From positions 1 through 64,000 of the forward strand of contig JAGTJM010000042.1 of NCBI GenBank assembly GCA_020747015.1: DNA of 64,000 nt, read 5' to 3'. Below, piece by piece: positions 22,325-33,521 of the stretch; the first letter of the stretch is position 1; each line of letters opens with the position of its first letter. Source of the stretch: Pyrenochaeta sp. MPI-SDFR-AT-0127. Its lineage: Eukaryota; Ascomycota; Dothideomycetes; Pleosporales; Cucurbitariaceae. Under the pieces are notes generated by a model. It searched no databases. It was not told the origin of the DNA and saw only the letters and a list, made by a program, of their open reading frames with translations. The position numbers and the translations under genes are program-made.

Positions 22325-22338
22325 CGGGAGGGCTTCCG
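22325..22338. promoter_or_regulatory. CGG-N8-CCG palindrome 2
   Basis: CGG GAGGGCTT CCG, 136 bp upstream of the aldolase ATG; second site in the same divergent promoter. Confidence 0.5.
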
Positions 22339-22473
22339 ACCTCACGAGAACACGTGACATGGTATCCGATGCCTGCGAAGAGTAGACATGAATAAGTAGG
22401 GAAGACGAGCCTATGGTTGTGGTCACAGAATTGCAGAATCGGCTTCAAGAACGGCGACCAGCTATCTTCCAGA

Positions 22474-23504
22474 ATGTCTCAAGTCCCTCCACGCGGCGTT
22501 TGGTGCCCAGCCGTCACCTTCTTCGACCCAAACACAGACACACTAGACCTTGAGGCCCAGTCGCGATACTTTTCCTACCTTTCCACCACAGGGCTGGCAG
22601 GTCTCGTGATCTTGGGTACCAATGCGGAAACGTTCCTCCTGACGCGAGAGGAACGCAAGACTCTGGTCGCAGCCGCCCGACGAGCAGTAGGCCCGACGTT
22701 TCCCCTCATGGCCGGAGTGGGAGGGCATTCGACAGCACAGGTAATGCTTTGCGACGACTCAGCTATCCTCGTTTAGCGGGCTAATCGGGTGTTGTGTAGG
22801 TCCTCGAGCATATTAGCGACGCTACGGATGCCGGTGCGAACTCCGTGCTTGTGCTGCCACCAGCCTACTTTGGACCCGCCACAACACCCCAGGTACTCGA
22901 GAACTTTTTCGGTCAAGTGGCTCAGCGGAGCCAGCTTCCGATTGTCATCTACAACTTTCCAGGCGTTTGCAATGGCGTGGATCTCGACTCGGGATTTATC
23001 ACGCGCATGGCACAGCGCTACCCCAACATTGTGGGCGTAAAGCTGACGTGCGGCTCCGTGGCCAAGATTACACGTTTGGCAGCCGTTCTCCCCAAGGAAC
23101 GGTTCGCAGTGTTCGGCGGCCAGTCGGATTTCATTATCGGAGGTCTGAGTTCTGGCTCATCCGGGTGCATTGCAGCTTTCGCCAATGTGTTCCCCAAAGC
23201 CATCAGTCGCATATACACCCTGTATCAAGAAGGCAAGACAGATGAGGCTCTCGCCCTGCATCAAAAGGCCGCCCTCGCCGAACAGCCTATCAAAGCAGGC
23301 ATCGCTGCCACCAAATATGCTGCGGCAATCCATAGCGCGACAGATGCCGGCATCAAAAACGCCGCATCCAAGCTGAAGCCACGCAGGCCATACCTTGAGC
23401 CCGCAAACCCCATCAAAGTGCAGGTCCAGTCAACAATGGCGGAGGTAGCTAAGATTGAGAGAAGCTTACCAGTGGTCAATAAGCACATTACATCCAAGAT
23501 CTGA
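22474..23504 (+). CDS. DapA-family aldolase, probable 4-hydroxy-2-oxoglutarate aldolase
   Basis: Two exons (22474-22740, 22800-23504) encode 323 aa, a (beta/alpha)8 class I aldolase of the DHDPS/HOGA family. Tyr140 (IVIYNFPG) and the Schiff-base Lys170 (VGVKLTCGS) are in place; the carboxylate loop reads LGTNAE, like the GTxGE/GSNGE of the family. Fungi make lysine by the aminoadipate route and do not need DHDPS, so a catabolic role is expected: cleavage of 4-hydroxy-2-oxoglutarate to pyruvate and glyoxylate, the last step of hydroxyproline breakdown. Its position head-to-head with P5CDH supports this. There is no mitochondrial presequence; the C-terminus is SKI, a weak PTS1. Other keto-acid aldolase substrates remain possible. 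Confidence 0.8.
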
Positions 23505-24140
23505 GCCTGTGTTCTGATTTTGGGATTAGCGTAGAATAGAGGCGTTAGAGAGCGAATTGTGGCATATAGACTACCGTCAATAATATACTATTATCTTATC
23601 AAGAATGGGTATTAAGCGACTGGCGTTGATGATCGGCATTCTAGAGTACTGCAGGCTCGCGATCTACATACCGATCGAGCCATACAGTAGTCAGAGCTAT
23701 GTAATGACAAGATAGATCTACCTTTGCTTTTTCGACCCTACACACCAAGGAGTGTGGTAATCTGATAGCATGAAGCAGAATCTCGACCAGAGTGAGCTAC
23801 CCCCGGTCATCTAGGGCGTCGGAGGCTCCAACCACGTGGGTCCAGAATTTCTTAGGCTCGTCGCATCCCTAGCCGAGAGTGAAAGGCGCGGATCGGGCAG
23901 GCTGCCGTCACCTCAGATACGCTCGGTCCTCGCGACTTTGCGGGGAAAGCGACCCAGACCCCAGGGAAGACCCGACCCCAAGGTCCACTATGCCACTAGC
24001 GCTATCTCTCCCATCCCAAACTGCTTAAAAGTGAGACTGTAACCCCTATCCGCGGTTTCGGAATCAACGAGTCCTTCAACTCTTCATCTCCTTCTCCTCT
24101 TTCATCATCACATTGTTACTATTTTGCCATCTCCACTACG
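23505..24140. promoter_or_regulatory. Promoter region of amino-acid permease
   Basis: 636 bp between aldolase and permease, GC-rich from about 23800. It contains one CGG-N8-CCG palindrome at 23894-23907, about 235 bp before the permease ATG, and a pyrimidine-rich leader (TCTCCTTCTCCTCTTTC) near the start codon. Confidence 0.55.
23894..23907. promoter_or_regulatory. CGG-N8-CCG palindrome 3
   Basis: CGG GCAGGCTG CCG in the permease promoter. Confidence 0.5.
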
Positions 24141-25986
24141 ATGGACGGCATCAAGTACGACGAGAAGACCGCCGAAGTCTCTTCGGACGGTGTCTATCGC
24201 AATGAGACCAACGAGATCGTTGGCCACGTCGACAATGTCGATCAACTTCGACGACATTTGGGCAATCGACAAGTCCAGTTGATTGCCATTGGCGGTTCAA
24301 TTGGTACGGCTACCTTCGTCTCTATCGCCAACGGTCTTGTCAAGGGTGGCCCAGGAAGCTTGCTCCTGGCCTACACCCTCTACAGCTGTATGCTCGGCTT
24401 GGTCAATAACTCAATGGCCGAGATGGCTTCTTATATGCCCGTATCTGGCGGTTTCATCCGTATGGCTGGTCACTGGGTTGACGAAGCGCTCGGTTTCTGG
24501 GTCGGCTGGAACTTCTTCCTCTATGAGGCAATCCTCATTCCCTTCGAAATTTCCGCGCTGAACCTGGTCTTGACATACTGGAGCGACAAAATCCCAGTAG
24601 CAGCTGTCGTTGGTGTTTGTATCGTTTTGTACTTGTAAGCGAAATGATCAGATCCGGTGTCTTGGTCGATACTAACAGACTTTTAGCTTGATCAACGCAT
24701 TCGTGGTCAAATGGTACGGAGAAGCTGAGTTCTGGCTGGCTCTCGGTAAAGTCTTCCTCATTTTGATTGTGTTTTCATTCACTTTCATCACCATGGTTGG
24801 CGGGAACCCCAAGAAGGATGCCTACGGCTTCCGATACTGGAACAGTGAGTGGACGCGCGCAAACTTCTTTTCAGACATGCCCTGACTGTTTACCAGAACC
24901 CGGAGCATTCGCTGAATACCTCACAACTGGTGACCTTGGTCGTTTTGAGGGCTTCCTTGGCTGCCTGTGGAGTGCATCATTCACCGTCGTCGGCCCCGAG
25001 TATCTATCTATGCTTTCCGGAGAAGTCAAGCTTCCCAGGCGCTACCTCAAGGCTGCTTTCAAGGTCACATACGCTCGTTTTGCCTTCTTCTTCATTGGTT
25101 CAGCCTTGTGCGTTGGAATTGTCATTCCTTACAATGAGCAGACCCTCCTCGACATCTTGAGCGGCAGCTCAGAAGGCGCCGGAACTGCTGCAGCATCGCC
25201 ATACGTTATTGCCATGAGGAACTTGGGCATCAATGGTCTTCCTCATTTGACCAACGCACTGCTCTGCACTTCCATCTTCTCCGCTGGCAATGCGTACGCC
25301 TACTACGGAACTCGTTCGCTCTACAGTCTGGCGCTCGAAGGCCATGCTCCCAAATTCCTGAGGAAGTGCACAAAGGCCGGTGTACCCATCTTCTGCCTGT
25401 GCGTTACAATGGTCTTCCCATTCTTGGGCTTCCTCAACGTTTCAAGCGGTAGCGCCAAAGTCCTCACCTGGTTCGTTAACATCATCACCGCCGCTCAGGT
25501 CATCAATTACATTGGTAAGAACTCTCTGAAAATTGAATTTGGAGGATGATACGCTGACGTTGTTCCTTTTTCGCAGTCATTTGCATTGTATACATCTTCT
25601 TCCACCGCGCTTGCAAGGCGCAGGGTCTCGATCGACGCACTCTACCGTATTACGCCTACTTCCAGCCTTACACCACTTGGGTTGCTATGATTTTCCTCAT
25701 TTGCGTCGTCACTTGCTACGGATATAGCACCTTCCTTCCAGGCAACTTCACCGCTGATACGTTCCTCACGTATTACATGATGGTGCTCGTCGCCCCAGTC
25801 CTATTCTTCGGATGGAAATTTTTCAAGGGCACGAAGTTTATCCCAGCCCTCGAGTGTGATCTTGTGTGGCAAGGACCAGTCATTGATGCCTACGAGGCAT
25901 CTTACGACGAGCCGGCTGTTGGATTCTGGACAGAGATTGGTCAAATGTTTGGCTTCCGCAGGAACAAGAAAGTCAACAAGGCTTGA
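24141..25986 (+). CDS. Amino-acid permease (YAT/APC family)
   Basis: Four exons (24141-24634, 24687-24844, 24897-25514, 25577-25986) encode 559 aa. It is a plasma-membrane amino-acid:proton symporter of the fungal YAT family with about 12 membrane spans. Hallmarks: LGNRQVQLIAIGGSIGTATF in span 1, the WVGWNFFLYEAILIP block, FRYWN|KPGAFAEYL across a splice site, and the ALEGHAPKFLRKCTKAGVP loop. The family includes the proline permeases PrnB and Put4. Its place among proline-catabolic enzymes suggests uptake of proline or hydroxyproline, but specificity cannot be read from sequence. Three of its four exons join through split codons, which checks the model. Confidence 0.92.
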
Positions 25987-26630
25987 AACGAGCCTATAGT
26001 GCACCAGCCGAGCTAGAGGATGGCTATGTGCGGCGAGAGGCTTGTTGAGGATAGATGCTAGGCACTCATCCACTCGCTTGCATGTTTGCCAAATTGCTTA
26101 GAAGGGCTGGGTTGAACCTGTTCATATTGTATTATCACTCTGAATACCCATCACGTTCTCTCCATAATACAGCAATACATGTGCCCGCAAGTGAAGTTCA
26201 AGATCATCCTTCAGATTACGAATAATCACCAGTTGCCTTCTTACAGCCTCAACATCCCACAGATATGTCACAACGTCCCAACATAATGTATCAATATTGG
26301 CTAATGCAAGAAATCAAGCACGATGACGCTCCTCAACAGCCGACCCCAGTTCCTGTCGCGTGGTGGTCGGATCGTGACGGTACGAGAGCCTCCAGGCTGT
26401 AGTGGCAGACCCGGTATTGTGGGTCAGTCGCAGGCACTCTGTGCAGCAGGAATCGGCATCGATCCCGGGCACGGAACACAATTATTGTGCACGTGCTCTG
26501 TAGCGGGTTGCATGTACAAGTGATCAAGTATACATAGATATCTAAGGAAGAAAGACTGGTTGTGTGGGGAAGACTAGAAACATTCACCGTCCCTTTTCGC
26601 GAATTTGCACCATTCTCTCGAACTTGCAAC
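25987..26630. promoter_or_regulatory. Promoter region of aspartate aminotransferase gene
   Basis: 644 bp holding the permease 3' flank and the aminotransferase promoter. It contains a CGG-N8-CCG palindrome at 26454-26467, 164 bp before the ATG. Confidence 0.55.
26454..26467. promoter_or_regulatory. CGG-N8-CCG palindrome 4
   Basis: CGG CATCGATC CCG; the spacer contains the palindrome ATCGAT. Confidence 0.5.
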
Positions 26631-27957
26631 ATGTTTTTCCAAGATGTCCCTCAAGGTCCTCCCGACCCAGTCTACATCCTCAAGAATGCAGTTGATGCAG
26701 ATAAGTCGCCCGAGAAAGTAGATTTGGGCGTCGGAGTGTACAGGAACGAACAAGCACAATACAACGAACTTGGTGCTATCCGGGAAGCAAAAACGATACT
26801 TACCAAGAAAGAGCTTGGACACGACTACGAGGTTACCACGGGAGACGCTGAATTTGTCAAGAATGCCGCGACGGTGTTGTTTGGAAGAGATTGCAAAGCT
26901 ATGCAATTATCGAATGTCACATCGGTGCAAGCCATCTCCGGCACTGGGTCCATCCACCTAGCAGCGTTGTTCCTGAGCCGCTGTGCCTCGTTCAAGGGAA
27001 AGAGCGTATACATTGGAACGCCAGCTTGGGGAAATTACGAGCCGCTCTTCAACCTCGTCGGTCTGGAAGTCGTCAAATACAAATACTACGATGCAACCAA
27101 GGGCAGCGTCGATTTCGACTCAGTCCTAGACGCAGTGTCCAAAGCGACAGAGGGAAGCATCTTCGTCCTCCAAGGATGCTGCCACAACCCCTCGGGCGCA
27201 GATCTCAAGCCTGAGCAATGGCGCAAACTTGCCCAAGCGATGAAACCAAGAAACCTATTTCCTTTCTTCGACATGGCGTATCAGGGTCTCGGCGCGAGTT
27301 TGGACGATGATGCGTACGGATTGCGGCATTTTGAGGAGCAGGGCTTCGAACTGCTTGCGTGTCAATCTTTTTCGAAGAACTTCGGTCTTTACGGCGAGAG
27401 ATGCGGAGTCCTTCACGTTGTCAGTGAGAATGAGAAGGTCGCTGCAAACGTGTATGATCAATTGAGGTGTTTGATCCGCTGGGAGTTCTCTTCATCACCA
27501 GCGTACGGGTCGCGGCTAGTAAACACAATCCTTGGAAGCGAACAGCTTTCATCCAAGTGGTAAGATAACTCTTTATAGAATTTTCAGTGAAACTAACTTT
27601 GGCTCAGGACAGATGAATTGATCGTCATGCGACAGCGCTTGGTTGGTTTACGGAGATCGCTACACAGCGAATTGGTTGAGGCGCGCAAGGTAAGACGCAA
27701 CATTGTTCAACTCGTCAAATACTAAGAGTTCCCAGACACCAGGAGATTGGAGCGCTATTCTATCATCAACAGGACTCTTCTGCTTCTTGCCTTTGACTCC
27801 GCGACAAGTGTCGACACTTGCGACCCAGTACCACATCTACATGCTGCAGAGCGGGCGCATCAACGTTTCAGGAATGAATGAATCAAACATCAAGCGGATA
27901 GCTTCGTCAATAGATGAGGTGGTAAGGGCTAGTGGTTCTGTCTCGGCGCATCTATAA
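26631..27957 (+). CDS. Aspartate aminotransferase with PTS1-like C-terminus
   Basis: Three exons (26631-27559, 27608-27689, 27736-27957) encode 410 aa, a class I PLP aminotransferase of the AAT subgroup. Motifs: VDLGVGVYRNE near the N-terminus, the CCHNPSGADL turn, FFDMAYQGLGAS (PLP-ring Asp and Tyr), the PLP lysine in SQSFSKNFGLYGERCG, and the C-terminal QSGRINVSGM. It exchanges amino groups between aspartate/glutamate (or 4-hydroxyglutamate) and 2-oxo acids. It has no presequence and ends in AHL, which fits the PTS1 pattern [SAC]-[KRH]-[LM]; yeast Aat2 is also peroxisomal. In this cluster it could transaminate 4-hydroxyglutamate to the substrate of the neighbouring aldolase. It is probably a second copy beside housekeeping AATs. 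Confidence 0.93.
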
Positions 27958-28836
27958 GGGCAAACATGTATCAAAGGCTGATCTTTGGGTATGAGGCGCA
28001 ATTGAGGATTGCCGTCGCACAACAATTCGTACCATACGTACAGAAACATCAATCCGCAAATGATTAGACTCAAAACCTCGCTTCCAGCAATCTGACAGAT
28101 ACCCTTATCCGATAGGAAAGCCCGGAACCACAAAAATCGCGCAGATGTGTAAATCTCTCCTGGGCCGTAAAGTGCGGCAAGCGAACCGTACCATGGTGAT
28201 CCGAGGACACAGACCACCATCGGGAGGCCACCCGATAGTTTCTGACATGCTCTGATACGCTCTGATACTTCCGCTTGACTCTTTGTGGGATAAGAGTCCA
28301 CGAGACCCATAGTTCTCGAGACGATAACACGCGAGAGCATATCGTGTTCGTGATTGCTATCATGTGCTGATAGACATCGAAACAACTCGGAGTCTAGAGC
28401 AAGCCCTGGCTAATCTTCCAATGAATGCAGGCGTAGGTTGGGATGAACGAAGCCGTCATGGAGCGCAATTTTCAATCTTCGCTGAAGCGAATGTCGAGGC
28501 GATGCGCAGCAAAATCTGTGAAGATATCCAAGAAGAGAAACGATAGCGAGAAGACCTTGTTCATGGGACAAGATGGATTGCCGGGAGCTGCCAAGGGAGT
28601 TACGTGATGGGCTCGCGTCTCCACGGATTCCCCGCATGCAGCAACCTCGCACGGCCCACCATCGAGCTTTGGGATCAGCTGGGCGGGAAAGGTTCGGACT
28701 ACCATTCGCGACAGTGGCTCAGTAAATTTTTTCTTCGTAAACGACCATTTTTATGTTTGAATCTATTGCATGCCACCAGATATTGGCAGAGTGACCATCG
28801 TTTCCAACAATTTGTTTGGCCAAGCACGACCCACCG
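27958..28836. promoter_or_regulatory. Intergenic region upstream of the Zn2Cys6 regulator
   Basis: About 880 bp, with a CGG-N8-CCG palindrome at 28221-28234. A minus-strand frame of 182 aa (27837-28385) overlaps the end of the aminotransferase exon and is not supported by any family or splice structure, so it is treated as chance. Confidence 0.5.
28221..28234. promoter_or_regulatory. CGG-N8-CCG palindrome 5
   Basis: CGG GAGGCCAC CCG, about 600 bp upstream of the regulator's ATG; possible autoregulation. Confidence 0.4.
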
Positions 28837-31338
28837 ATGGCAACTTCCAACGACCACCGAAAAGTGACTAAGCGGTCTTCAAATGCGTACGCTCAAGCCT
28901 GTCCGACATTCAGTCATTGTCATTGACACCCGGAAACAGCTGCTCGCGATGCCGAAGACAGAAAATCAAATGTTCGGGCCAGCATCCATGCTCGAACTGC
29001 GGCAGACGGAATCTGACGTGCATTTTTGACGACCGGGACAACAAAATTCTAGTTACACAAGGGTACGAGCCAACATTATCTTCAATAACCTTCATGGGTC
29101 CTGATATCACTCAGATACCTCTCTGACTTGCAAGCAAAAGTCGCCCGGCTGGAACAACACTCAGAGAGAGCCTCAAGCGCGCCGGAAGCTCGAGCACCAG
29201 AACAGCTTCCACCGGAACGTGCGGAGAGAGGAGAATCACCAGAGGGTGATGACCAACGGCAACCTGCGGTTCGATTTAGTCCTGCTGGGACGAGGGAGAG
29301 CTCGCCTAGAAGTAGACAAGCGGACCCCGATGGAGCGAATTTAATGAACCCATTACTTGAGTCACCATCAAAGTTTATGTCATCTTCCACCGGGAGATCA
29401 TGTGAGTTCTCTCAGAAATGCATCTATGGATTATAGCTGATAATTTAGTTTATCTTGGTACTTCGTCAAATTGGTCCTTCCACGGACAAATTCTCAACCT
29501 GGTTCATGAGCACATACACAAGTCTCCGCTACCAGGCGCGGATTTGCTATTCGATGGCTCTGCATATGATCTGCCATGGGACGGAACTCGAAGTCTACCG
29601 GACTCTGGCAGCCCTATTATTCCAAGTATTGACTACGCCATATTTCTAATCAATGCTGTAAAGTTTCATTGCGCACAATTGGTACATTTGTTTGATGAGG
29701 AAGAATTCAATGCTAATCTACATGCATTTTACTCCAACTCTGAAAATGGAGCTTGGAAAGGGAGCTTATGGTACATCCATTTTCTTTTGATCATCGCCTT
29801 CGGCAAGACATTTGTTCAGCACAAGCATCACAATCCGAGACCACCGGGTGCCGACTTCTTCGTTCAAGCGCTCCAACTTCTGCCAGACACCAATCGGCTT
29901 TGCCAAGAACCAGTCACCGCAGTTGAGATACTGTGCTGCATCGCGCTGTACTTACAAGCATTAGACTCGCGCAATGCGGCGCATGTAACAGTACTACTTC
30001 CCTCTTCCAAGTAGTCTTTCGTTGTAGCTAAAAACAAGCCAGATAGGCCAAGCAATGCGTATAGCATTAGCACAAGGCATGCACACAGACATGCCAGTCG
30101 AAAACCTAGGAGATCCACTCGTCCAACGCTGTCGAAAAATATGGTGGACAGTCTATATCCTTGACCGACAAATGACCTCGTTGATGGGGCTACCTCAATC
30201 GATTCGAGACGATGATATCTCCTGTCAACTGCCCACTTTCTCTGGCTCAGCTCAGCGTGCGGCGGCCTTGAGCATGCAGATCAAGCTTGCTCGAATATAC
30301 GCTGACATTGCGAGAAGTACGTTGAACAGTCCCCTGGACTGTCTATTGCTATACTAATATATGCCTTCACTAGCTGTATATGGCGCCAAAGGGCGGCTCC
30401 GCAAGAAGTTCGTTGTGAGCATAAAAACTGTGTTGGACGGTCTTGTGACACTGGCAGAGGAGCTTCGACAGGGTTTTCCTCTACATGCCGACGAGCGTTT
30501 TGGGGGTATCTCAAGGATGCCGGCACATTTACACCTACTTTATTATCAAGTATGTACCACAGCCCCTTTTACTCGTAGTTGCATAACTGATTCAACCCCG
30601 CAGACTATCGTTGTTGTGACGAGGCCTCTATTATTTTGCTGTTTAAAAAAGATCTTTGAATCTCCACGCGAAGTACAACCCCTGATCTCCTCGAAGAAGA
30701 TCCGGCAGTTGCTCCACATGTCTCTAGAAGCTTCACAGAAGATTCTGAACATTCTAGAGAGCTTGCAGGATCAAGGGTTGCTTGGTAAGGCTTGCAATAT
30801 CCCTATCATGTACCACGTTAACATTGGTGTAGAAACGTTTCTCCCTTGGGATCTCGACTCTCTCTTTGTATCAACCATGATCCTAATTCTTACCCGATTC
30901 GTCGATTACAGTCTCATGGACAACCAGGCATCGTGGCTCGATAAAGCCTACGCATTTCTCGAAACCATGATATCGAGTGGTAATCGTATCGCAGCATTCC
31001 GGGTCATTGAGCTTAGGAAGCTAGACGAAATGCTGACAGAGTATACCCTCAATCAACATCGGCCATCCACCAGTTCTCCGCCCATGAACGGGCCGAGCCT
31101 TGTCATGCAGCGCACACTCTCATTCCCAGAAGGCTATCACTCCACGGCAGGGCTGTTGCACTCGGATGACATACCGCCACCACCTTACACTGGGTTAAGC
31201 GATGAGGGGAGCGGGTTTGGCGACGATCTAACTGCTGAGCAGATTCTTGCAGTCGCTGAGTCTATGGATATAGAAGGGACGGACTGGTTGTCTTTTGCCG
31301 CCTTAGATAATTACCAGATGGTGGATCCAAGCATGTGA
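28837..31338 (+). CDS. Zn2Cys6 transcription factor of the cluster
   Basis: Seven exons (28837-28886, 28940-29062, 29115-29401, 29449-29984, 30043-30316, 30374-30549, 30604-31338) encode 726 aa. The binuclear zinc cluster starts at Cys18 and has C-x2-C-x6-C-x5-C-x2-C-x6-C spacing; a 53 nt intron falls just before it, so the first exon (MATSNDHRKVTKRSSNA) is easily missed. A coiled-coil linker follows (YLSDLQAKVARLE). The fungal-specific factor domain contains IGQAMRIALAQGMH and the signature RKIWWTVYILDRQMTSLMGLP. The last intron (30550-30603) has no stop and keeps frame; it is removed because LLYYQ|TIVVVTRPLL is the usual family wording. The acidic C-terminus may activate. By position it is the likely regulator, analogous to PrnA/Put3; binding to CGG-N8-CCG is inferred. 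Confidence 0.9.
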
Positions 31339-31463
31339 GTGAACAAGTCGAGGTAAAGTTATGATAGACAATGATGTTAAGAATATGAAGTAATCATTAA
31401 TGACTGTTCAAAGACAAATTCAGATTCTATGTCTAATTTTGTGCGCCATGATATGCAAACCAA

Positions 31464-32846
31464 TTACAGCTTCGACTTGACAGGCTCCTCGTTCTGAATA
31501 TCACGTAGCTCTTTGACATCGCCTATCCGCCAGCTGACATCGTCATCAAAACTCTCACCCTTAGCCTTCGGCTTTGGTACCCTCCATCGCCATCTTGAGA
31601 TACTTTGCTTGCCATCTGCCTCATTGAGCAGGTTATCAACCCAGCGGCCAACGATCGGGAACATCTTGAAGCCGTGGCCAGAGTCTCCAGAGAGAATCAT
31701 AACGGATGAAGACGTCTCCGGTACGTAGTCGACAATAAAGTCCGAATCGGCGGTATCCGCAAACCAGCAGATGAACTTCTCCACCAACGGTCGGTCGGCG
31801 AGATAGGGCAAAGTTTGGCGGAGGAGTTCGCGCATTTTCCTCTCATCTTCTTTTGGTACGAAGCGGATCACTTCCTCGGGTGCTTCGGAGACGCCAGTGG
31901 AGGGATTGGTGTTGATGAAGCCACCGCCCATAGGACACAACTTAAGCAAGTTTGTCTTCGGGTCGGGTTCGAAGAAGAACCCAAGGTCACGGGCGTATGT
32001 TACTGGGATTCCACGAAGCGCCGCAGTCTCGTCATCAGTGAGGCGGACATGTGCGACCGACCATGATTTCGCGGAGACTTCAGTACCAATATCTGGTACA
32101 ATCTTATGGGCTGCAGCGCCAACAGCAACGACAACGAGCTTTGCAGCGTGGAATCGCCCAGCTTTTGTCTTTACACCAACACTCTTTCGGTCCTGCCCAC
32201 TTCCCTCATACACGATCTCCTGAATGCTTCCAACCTTCTCTCCAAGGAAGAATCTGACGCCATTCTTCCGCGCCTCGCGATAAATTCCCCTCAGCGCATT
32301 CGCCGAGTGCACATACCCATCGTATTTGCAGACATAGCCTTTCCAGCCAGGCATTTCACCTGTGAACTGCCAGGCACCAGCTACATTACGGATGTCGTCT
32401 GGGCCAGAAATAGTGTGAAGAAATGGCCTCATCTCTGGGTGCTTTGCTGCGGCAGCTTGAAATCTGCGCATTGTGTCGGCTGCTTTCTGAGGCGCGGCTC
32501 CCGAGACGCAGTTCAGGAAGCCGACACGGTGGAAGTAAGGCGCAAAAAGTGGACTTTGCCAGGCGTGTGTTGCTTCCTACAATATTCCAGTTAGACGCTT
32601 TGTAGATGTTGCGATTTTTGCGTGGTCTGTACGTACAACTGCAAGGTTTGTGTAAAAGTCATCTTCGTACTCAGCCCGCATGATCTTGTTCAGATCATTT
32701 GCGGCAGACCATCGCGACGGTATTTCCTCGTCTCTCTCAAAGACTGTAATATTTGTATATCCCTTGTTGGAGAGTTCGAGAGCAGTGGAGAGGCCGAATG
32801 CTCCACCACCGATGATGGCAATTGGATCACTTTTCGAGATGCCCAT
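31464..32846 (-). CDS. Peroxisomal FAD imino/amino-acid oxidase (pipecolate/sarcosine oxidase-like)
   Basis: Two exons (32637-32846, 31464-32576) encode 440 aa, a DAO-fold flavoprotein. The ADP-binding GxGxxG is at residues 13-18 (GGGAFG), followed by the acidic strand end FERD and SRWSAANDLNKIMRAEY, the usual covalent-flavin-family start. Near the end lie FIVDYVPET and LSGDSGHGFKMFPIVGRWV, typical of L-pipecolate, saccharopine and fructosyl-amino-acid oxidases. The C-terminus is SKL, a canonical PTS1, so H2O2 would be made inside peroxisomes. Known relatives oxidise secondary or cyclic amino acids (pipecolate, proline, sarcosine), so proline or hydroxyproline is a reasonable substrate in this cluster. 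It shares a 675 bp divergent promoter with the gene at 33522. Confidence 0.88.
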
Positions 32847-33521
32847 TTTGGCAGAGGTAACAGATCAATGCGAGGCAAAAGAGTAGTGGGTGCGACGTTG
32901 TCTGTGTGCCTTTCGGACGGCGTGGGGACATATTTACGCGCGTCTGCATCATGACAATTCCGAACGCCGAATTACCATGTATGGTATCGAAGCCCACGGT
33001 GCATCATGTCATGGGTACGGAACACCGCCCGTAAGAGTCTTGTGAGCACCCCGCGGTCGACTATTCTGAGCGTTATCGGAATATAGGAATGCCCCCACCA
33101 CAAGCGCGAAGGTAAACGTTCCAGGGCCCCTCGTCGATAAACTCCTACACGCTAAACGCGTCGCTAACGGCACCGAATGGCTCGTACTCTGTCGAATAAT
33201 CTAGGCCTGTGCGCTCGGCATCCCTCCCGAGTGCTGCTACGGCTCTCCAGTCGTTCGTACTTACCCACTTGGGTATGCGTGAACGAACAGGCATGTCCCC
33301 ATGTGGCATAGCCGAAGCAAAGCGTGATGTTCTGGGTATCCATGCCCAAATGCATGTGGCCAGATGACTACCGGCCAGACAGATTGAGAGATGGAAATGA
33401 GTCAGGTCGGGAGGGCAGCGATGCGTTGAACACCCATGCATCTGTTCCCGCCGTACCTAGGATGTGGTGAAGTCGTGACCTCGCTGGCGATGCCACATAC
33501 TTGCGACGCATATTCCACCTC
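32847..33521. promoter_or_regulatory. Divergent promoter of FAD oxidase and membrane-protein genes
   Basis: 675 bp head-to-head intergenic region with one CGG-N8-CCG palindrome at 33216-33229, about 370 bp from the oxidase start and 293 bp from the membrane-protein start. Confidence 0.55.
33216..33229. promoter_or_regulatory. CGG-N8-CCG palindrome 6
   Basis: CGG CATCCCTC CCG; the spacer differs from site 4 (CATCGATC) at only two positions. Confidence 0.5.

Larger units (their letters stand above)
22062..22473. promoter_or_regulatory. Bidirectional promoter of P5CDH and HOG aldolase genes
   Basis: Head-to-head intergenic region of 412 bp that is GC-rich in its middle. It contains two CGG-N8-CCG palindromes, listed separately, placed between the two starts so that one regulator could drive both genes. 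Confidence 0.65.

Noticed and set aside
27837..28385. 182 aa minus-strand ORF with a hydrophobic segment
   Set aside because: It overlaps the last coding exon of the aminotransferase and has no recognisable family.
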